Source of the DNA: Pseudomonadota bacterium
GTDB lineage: Bacteria > Pseudomonadota > Gammaproteobacteria > Xanthomonadales > Xanthomonadaceae
DNA length: 10,233 nt
Assembly: GCA_023388715.1 (NCBI GenBank)
Contig: JAEWFT010000009.1
Span: 1-10,233, forward strand
Direction: 5' to 3'
Below, piece by piece: positions 6,760 through 10,233 of this stretch. The notes beneath the pieces are model-generated. The model was not told the DNA's origin. It did no database searches and saw only the letters and a program-made list of their open reading frames with translations. Positions within the stretch are counted from its first letter, which is position 1. Each line of letters starts with the position of its first letter. The position numbers and the translations under genes were made by a program.

Positions 6760-7158
6760 CTACACCAGTGCGTCCAGCCCCTTCCGCCGCACCAGGTCCA
6801 GCAGCTTCAGCGCCGCGCCGTCCGGCTTCTTCTCGCCGATTTCCCACTGCGACACGCTGCTTTTGCTGACGTTGAGATAGCGCGCGAACACCGGCTGGGA
6901 CACCTTCTCGCGCCTCCGCAGCGCGGCGATCTGCGCTGGCGCCAAGGCCACCACGGGCGGCAGGCACAGCGCATCGATCTCGCGCATGGTGGCCGGCTTG
7001 ACCAGACCGGCGCGCTGCAGCCCGGCCACCCCGTCGTGCACGGCGGCCAGGATCCCGCTGTCGGGCGTGCGCTTGCGTCGGGTGCCTGCTTGCGGACGCC
7101 TGCCCTGAGCCTCGCCGACCTTGTTTGCACGCTTTGCTTGCCTAACTGTCTTGGTCAT
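6760..7158 (-). CDS. XRE-type helix-turn-helix antitoxin
   Basis: A 132-residue DNA-binding antitoxin. Residues about 70-125 are an XRE/Cro-like helix-turn-helix (LAPAQIAALRRREKVSQPVFARYLNVS, then SSVSQWEIGEKKPDGAALKLL), close to the HigA-2/YiaG-like antitoxin group. Residues 1-35 are basic and probably disordered (KTVRQAKRANKVGEAQGRRP); such a segment can bind the toxin. The ATG at 7158 lies 17 bases inside the 3' end of the toxin gene, so translation of the two is coupled. Toxin first and antitoxin second is the usual order for HigBA-like pairs. It is expected to repress the unit's promoter, probably through the palindrome at 7541-7555. Frame and start are supported by the overlap. Confidence 0.88.
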   Translation of the reverse strand: MTKTVRQAKRANKVGEAQGRRPQAGTRRKRTPDSGILAAVHDGVAGLQRAGLVKPATMREIDALCLPPVVALAPAQIAALRRREKVSQPVFARYLNVSKSSVSQWEIGEKKPDGAALKLLDLVRRKGLDALV

Positions 7159-7510
7159 CGTCCAGTACCTGAAGTTCACCCGCGCGCAGCGCGGTGGCGA
7201 GTTGCTCCGCATCCAGTTCCGCCAGCACGTCTCCCCACGCGGCCAGCGCACGTGTTTCCGTGCTGCTGATCGTGGCACGCGCGTTCTTGGCAAATCCGAA
7301 CAGGAAAAACACATGGCCATGCGCGCGATGGGCCAGCACCGTCCGATAGCCGCCGGACTTGCCCGCTCCCGGGCGCGCCACGCGCTGCTTGTACAGCCCG
7401 CCTCCCAGATCGGCATCTGCGTGACCCTCAACCACGCGACGGCCTGCAGCGACGAGCGACGCGCCGGGAATCCGCTGGCTTCGGGCGAACCTGCTGAACG
7501 ACTTGACCAT
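7142..7510 (-). CDS. RelE/ParE-superfamily toxin (COG4737-like)
   Basis: A 122-residue toxin of the RelE/ParE/HigB fold. Family blocks are DADLGGGLYKQRVARPGAG (about 32-50), KSGGYRTVLAHRAHG (51-65) and FFLFGFAKNARATIS (68-82), which together mark the subgroup often paired with a helix-turn-helix antitoxin. RelE-fold toxins mostly cut mRNA on the ribosome; ParE-like ones inhibit gyrase. Which applies here cannot be told from sequence. The ATG at 7510 is chosen over the longer frame (to 7630) because it gives the usual N-terminus (KSFSRFARSQRI) and lies about 20 bases after a predicted transcription start. GGTGG about nine bases upstream may serve as ribosome site. It overlaps the antitoxin gene by 17 bases. 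Confidence 0.88.
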   Translation of the reverse strand: MVKSFSRFARSQRIPGASLVAAGRRVVEGHADADLGGGLYKQRVARPGAGKSGGYRTVLAHRAHGHVFFLFGFAKNARATISSTETRALAAWGDVLAELDAEQLATALRAGELQVLDDDQDS

Positions 7511-7536
7511 GTAAAACGCCACCGAGGGCTCCCGGA

Positions 7537-7565
7537 AACATATCACCAGGTGTGACAGCCAGCAA
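7537..7565 (-). promoter_or_regulatory. Sigma-70-like promoter of the second toxin-antitoxin unit
   Basis: On the minus strand TTGCTG (7565 to 7560) and TATGTT (7542 to 7537) are separated by exactly 17 bases. This puts transcription start near 7530, about 20 bases before the toxin ATG. The boxes match four and four of six consensus bases by eye. A palindrome fills the spacer, which suits autorepression. Confidence 0.5.
7541..7555. promoter_or_regulatory. Palindrome TnnCACC-A-GGTGnnA, candidate operator
   Basis: A 15-base inverted repeat (TATCACCAGGTGTGA) with a single central base lies between the -35 and -10 boxes of the toxin-antitoxin promoter. Five of seven bases per arm pair. It is the best candidate site for the helix-turn-helix antitoxin; binding is inferred. 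Confidence 0.4.
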
Positions 7566-7659
7566 CGGCGTCGCCGCTGCCGGTACAGCTGCCAGAGTGA
7601 TTGCCCGGAGGACTTCCAGGGGTAAGGCAAGACCGCGATGCGGAGTCAGTAACCGGCGC

Positions 7660-8718
7660 TCACATGGGAAAGGAAGCCGGACGAGATCCGCCACCTTCCA
7701 GCCTGCGCTCCACCGCCGCCAGGAACCCCGCAGGATCATCCAGGCCCAGGTACACGCACCCAACATCCTTGCGCCCGAACAGCGTCTGCAACTGCGTCCC
7801 CGGCCTGAGCCGAAGGGCCACGTTGGCGGTCCCGGCGCCCAGCAGGCGCAGGCTGCGGCGTTGGCGTCGTGGCCGGAACGCCACGCGCTCGATACCTGCT
7901 AGCTGCGCGTAGGGCACGTGGACATCGCCCAGCAGGCCATGGCGGACGTGGATGCCGGCGTCGTCCAGGGTGGTGGGTCGCAACAGGGTGGCGCGATAGC
8001 CCGCATACAGGAACAACCAGCCGTACGCGGACAGCGCCGTCACCAGCGCCGCCACCCACGGGCCGGCGAACAGGTGCAGCAGCACGTGCACCACCGGGAT
8101 CTCCATCGCCATCAGCACCAGGAAGCCCTGCTGCGCCGAGGCGTTGTCGTCGTGCTTGCCGGAGTGGAACGCCGGTTGCGGGAACACGAAGCGCTCCGGT
8201 CTGCGCACGAACGCATACAGCCACATGCGTGCATCCGCCTGCAGCAGGCCCGCGATCGTGGCGTCCGGCACGCGGCCGGCAATCGCACGATGCACGGCGT
8301 ATTCCATGTTCGGCTCCGCCCGCCCGCGCCATGCATCGCGTGCCACCGCCGACATCAGCGCCACCTGCCCGACCACCAGCGCACCGAGGTAGACCCAGCG
8401 CAGCCGCTCGAACAGCAACCACGCCTGCTTGTCCTGCTGCGGAATGATGAAGGCACCCGCCAGGATGCCGATGGACGCCAGCGCCAGCACGGCCAGCACC
8501 GCCTTGCCCGCCGAAGGCCGGTACAGCAGCACGTATGCCAGCGGGACCAACACCAGCAGGTCGAACCCGACCGTCCACTCCGGCACCGACAGCCCGGTGC
8601 GCTCGGCATACGCTCCGCTGATCACCGCATTGCCCAGGTACACGGCCAGCGCGAACGGCCAGAACCACAGGGCGGGCGACCGGGGCTGGAGGGATGCGTT
8701 CATGGGCCGGGTGCGCAT
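7660..8718 (-). CDS. Multi-pass membrane protein with PH-like C-terminal domain
   Basis: A 352-residue inner-membrane protein of unknown function. Likely membrane helices: about 16-36, 49-67, 72-92, 105-125, 200-220 and 222-243. Between helices 4 and 5 is a soluble stretch (126-199). Residues about 244-340 are beta-rich and end in a helix (DPAGFLAAVERRL). The stretch DDAGIHVRHGLLGDVHVPYAQLAGIERV resembles the membrane-linked bacterial PH domain (bPH2 type), in which a strand pair is followed by a basic patch (RPRRQRRS). I do not recognise the family beyond that. The start is ATG at 8718 or ATG at 8703; neither has a clear ribosome site. Base composition is like the main chromosome, unlike the restriction genes upstream, so it may mark the edge of the core genome. 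It is a single gene, about 145 bases downstream of the ASCH gene. Confidence 0.8.
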   Translation of the reverse strand: MRTRPMNASLQPRSPALWFWPFALAVYLGNAVISGAYAERTGLSVPEWTVGFDLLVLVPLAYVLLYRPSAGKAVLAVLALASIGILAGAFIIPQQDKQAWLLFERLRWVYLGALVVGQVALMSAVARDAWRGRAEPNMEYAVHRAIAGRVPDATIAGLLQADARMWLYAFVRRPERFVFPQPAFHSGKHDDNASAQQGFLVLMAMEIPVVHVLLHLFAGPWVAALVTALSAYGWLFLYAGYRATLLRPTTLDDAGIHVRHGLLGDVHVPYAQLAGIERVAFRPRRQRRSLRLLGAGTANVALRLRPGTQLQTLFGRKDVGCVYLGLDDPAGFLAAVERRLEGGGSRPASFPM

Positions 8719-8736
8719 GCGGCTTGGTGTGTGCGT

Positions 8737-8764
8737 AGTTTAGAGGTGTGGAAGTTTTTCAGAA
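8737..8764 (-). promoter_or_regulatory. Possible promoter of the PH-like membrane protein gene
   Basis: TAAACT (8742 to 8737) on the minus strand resembles a -10 box and is 18 bases before the ATG at 8718. TTCTGA (8764 to 8759) is a poor -35 box, 16 bases upstream, and would lie partly in the left arm of the inverted repeat at 8762-8811. Weak. Confidence 0.28.
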
Positions 8765-8811
8765 CTGAGATTCCCGATGACCTGACACGCTCCTCAAAGG
8801 GATCTCAGTTC
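8762..8811. repeat. 50-base inverted repeat between genes
   Basis: Left arm GAACTGAGATTCCC (8762-8775) and right arm GGGATCTCAGTTC (8799-8811) pair over 13 bases with one extra T. The 23-base loop has no obvious structure. It lies between the stop of the ASCH gene and the start of the membrane-protein gene. No T run follows on either strand, so a classic terminator is unlikely. It could be a terminator lacking a T tract, an operator pair, or the end of a lost element. Confidence 0.6.
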
Positions 8812-8863
8812 ACTCGCCCAAAGGGTGGCGTCGGTATGCCCCGGATGACCTGGGCAACGCGCG

Positions 8864-9499
8864 TCAGGACCGAAGCGCCAACCCCTCTTCAGCCCTTCCC
8901 ACATCCAAGTCGCTGACAGCATTGCTCGACGCGGCATCTAGGTTGACGAAGATCACCGCGCCAGGCTTATGAACGTATGGGATCGGATGTGGCAGCTTGA
9001 TGACATCTCCGAGCACCCAAGCGTATCTCCACTTCCCGATTGCGTGCGTCGGTACCTTGTGGCGTTCGAAGGTCTCTTCGATTCGGGCGTCATCGAACGG
9101 CCCGAGCACGTCCTTGATTGTCGCCAGCCCCACCAGCGTCCCGGAGCCCTTCCTCACGAGCGCGATGCGCCCACGCTTGCGGGTCGCGGTAGATCTCATC
9201 TCCCAGGCCTTCTCGCCAGCCAGTATCTTGGAGATCCACGGCTCATCGATTACCAAGCCAGATTGGACGTGTCCGTGCGCGCCACTGGGGATCGGTGGTA
9301 CCGAGAATCCCTTGCCTGTGCCCGGAGCTCTGGGCCTTCGTTGCCTACTTTGTTTCGGTGCGGGCGGTACTTCACCCGGAATAGCAAGGACGAAAACGGT
9401 CGCCAGCACTAATAGGCCAACAAACGACCATACAACAGTGGAGATTCCGAACTTGTAGCAAAGGTAGAGCAGCCCTACCAACGCGATCAGGTGACCCAA
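8864..9499 (-). CDS. Membrane-anchored ASCH-domain protein
   Basis: A 211-residue protein with two close hydrophobic segments (about 3-18 and 21-41) that can form a membrane hairpin. A basic, proline-rich linker follows (about 45-75, with PKQSRQRRPRAPG), then an ASCH domain (about 81-187). ASCH marks are GLVIDEPWISKILAGEKAWEMR (81-102; note Trp88, Gly95, Lys97, Trp99, Glu100, Arg102), RGRIALV, GSGTLVGLATI and the closing AVIFVNLD. ASCH is a PUA-like beta-barrel that binds RNA or DNA, and some family members act on modified nucleosides. The start is a TTG at 9499 with GGGGG eight bases upstream. No ATG lies before residue 101, which would lose both helices, and an in-frame stop lies just upstream. 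It sits 36 bases after hsdR on the same strand. Its G+C content is visibly lower than the window's, so it was probably gained with the restriction genes. Exact role unknown; a part in the defence locus is inferred. Confidence 0.83.
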   Translation of the reverse strand: MGHLIALVGLLYLCYKFGISTVVWSFVGLLVLATVFVLAIPGEVPPAPKQSRQRRPRAPGTGKGFSVPPIPSGAHGHVQSGLVIDEPWISKILAGEKAWEMRSTATRKRGRIALVRKGSGTLVGLATIKDVLGPFDDARIEETFERHKVPTHAIGKWRYAWVLGDVIKLPHPIPYVHKPGAVIFVNLDAASSNAVSDLDVGRAEEGLALRS

Positions 9500-9535
9500 A
9501 ACGTTAACCCCCGAGACTCATTACGGTGAGGCGAT

Positions 9536-10233
9536 TCAAGGCATCCGCGAGTCTGATTTTCCCTCAGTGTCTCGCTGATACAGGTACCTCTGGAACCCCA
9601 CAAAGGTCTGCCGTATCTGCTCCGGGGTCCCAAGCTCCGCCGCAGCATCCGCGATGGCCTGGTATTTCAGGCGAAGCAGCGGGGTCAACTTGTCGATCGC
9701 CAGTTCGTCCACACCATCGGTCACGTAGTGATCCAGCACGAACTCCACAAATGAAAGGTGCCGGTGGCTTTCATACCGCCTGTTGACTCCCGCTTTCGCC
9801 AAGCGGGCTCGCTCTCTGCGAGGTAGAGGCGGCTTCGCCCATGCGACGAATGCGAGCACGTCGTAGAGATCGCTGTCGTCTGCCTCGATCAGATGCTGGA
9901 TCTCGGCCAGCGCATCTCGCCCAAAGCCCTTCTCGGCGAGTCCCTCCAGCAACGCGCGCCTGGTGGCAGGATTGCTCCAGATCTCGCGCAGCTGGTCTTC
10001 GTCGCGGAAGAACGTCGGCAATTCCCCGAAGAGGCTTTCCAGAAACTGCGCGGCCGACATCGGCTTGCCGTCTGCGCTCCAGAAGGTCGTGGCCATCATG
10101 CTCTTGATGCGCCGCGCCTTGCCGTCGGCCAGTTTTACGATGGTTCGCTTCACGCACACGCAGGGACGCTGCCCGCACGTCTCGCACGGTTTCGGCTCAG
10201 GCGGCGGCTCGTCGCACGTGCATGGCACCCGCC
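9536..10233 (-). CDS. hsdR: Type I restriction enzyme R subunit (HsdR), C-terminal part
   Basis: This is the 3' end of a type I restriction R subunit; the gene continues past the right edge, so the GTG at 10228 is internal. The R subunit supplies the ATP-driven DNA translocase and nuclease of the HsdRMS complex, which cuts unmethylated foreign DNA. The visible part matches the EcoEI-type R-subunit C-terminal domain: a Cys-rich linker (CTC, CETCGQRPCVC) that may bind zinc, then KLADGKARRIKSMMATTFW. The helical domain follows, with QFLESLFGELPTFF, LLEGLAEKGFGRDAL, DLYDVLAFVAWAKPPLPRRERA and LDHYVTDGVDELAIDKLTPLLRLKY. This region contacts the methylase-specificity core. The nuclease and helicase motifs, and hsdM and hsdS, would be to the right. 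The end is intact with no frameshift. The ASCH gene follows by 36 bases. Confidence 0.92.
   Translation of the reverse strand, partial: RVPCTCDEPPPEPKPCETCGQRPCVCVKRTIVKLADGKARRIKSMMATTFWSADGKPMSAAQFLESLFGELPTFFRDEDQLREIWSNPATRRALLEGLAEKGFGRDALAEIQHLIEADDSDLYDVLAFVAWAKPPLPRRERARLAKAGVNRRYESHRHLSFVEFVLDHYVTDGVDELAIDKLTPLLRLKYQAIADAAAELGTPEQIRQTFVGFQRYLYQRDTEGKSDSRMP

Noticed and set aside
8776..8852. GATGACCTG direct repeat (8776-8784 and 8844-8852), possible attachment site
   Set aside because: Nine bases is too short in this composition, and no integrase gene is visible.
7918..8916. Plus-strand open frame of 332 codons
   Set aside because: It is antisense to the membrane-protein gene, rich in His, Gln and Arg, and runs across the inverted repeat; a shadow frame.

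Overview
The window is very GC-rich (about 73% G+C in the 60 bases from 361 by hand count). It carries a typical soil or aquatic gammaproteobacterial gene complement. Codon use and gene content suggest the Lysobacteraceae/Xanthomonadaceae group (Lysobacter, Luteimonas, Pseudoxanthomonas or similar). This is inferred from protein character, with no database search behind it. I see no rRNA, tRNA, CRISPR array, insertion sequence or replication origin. No stretch over 300 bases lacks a gene.

Left part (1-3840): the 5' end of a LigB/YgiD-type extradiol dioxygenase gene runs off the left edge on the minus strand. Upstream of it, on the same strand, is a soluble histidine kinase with three PAS domains. 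A secreted M28-family metallopeptidase with a C-terminal FN3-like domain is transcribed divergently from the kinase.

Middle (3841-7660): small single-gene or two-gene units. These are an AbrB/MazE-type antitoxin with a Doc (Fic-fold) toxin, a small FMN-binding split-barrel protein (general stress protein 26 type), a two-pass membrane protein, a long SRAP/YedK-type abasic-site crosslinking protein, and a second toxin-antitoxin pair. The second pair has a RelE/ParE-superfamily toxin placed before an XRE-type helix-turn-helix antitoxin. Each toxin-antitoxin unit has a palindrome over its likely promoter, as expected for autoregulated modules. A proteobacterial dispersed repeat of the CGTTCGCCCTGAGC type lies between the membrane-protein gene and the SRAP gene.

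Right part (7660-10233): a multi-pass membrane protein with a PH-like C-terminal domain, a gap of about 145 bases holding a 50-base inverted repeat, and then, on the minus strand, the 3' end of a type I restriction R-subunit gene (hsdR). A small gene follows hsdR 36 bases downstream on the same strand. It encodes a membrane hairpin joined by a basic linker to an ASCH domain. Base composition drops there (29 G+C of 60 at 9421-9480), which fits a transferred restriction island. The most unusual item is the membrane-tethered ASCH protein attached to the restriction operon. ASCH and the related EVE/PUA folds bind nucleic acids and often modified bases, so it may be an accessory part of the defence locus.
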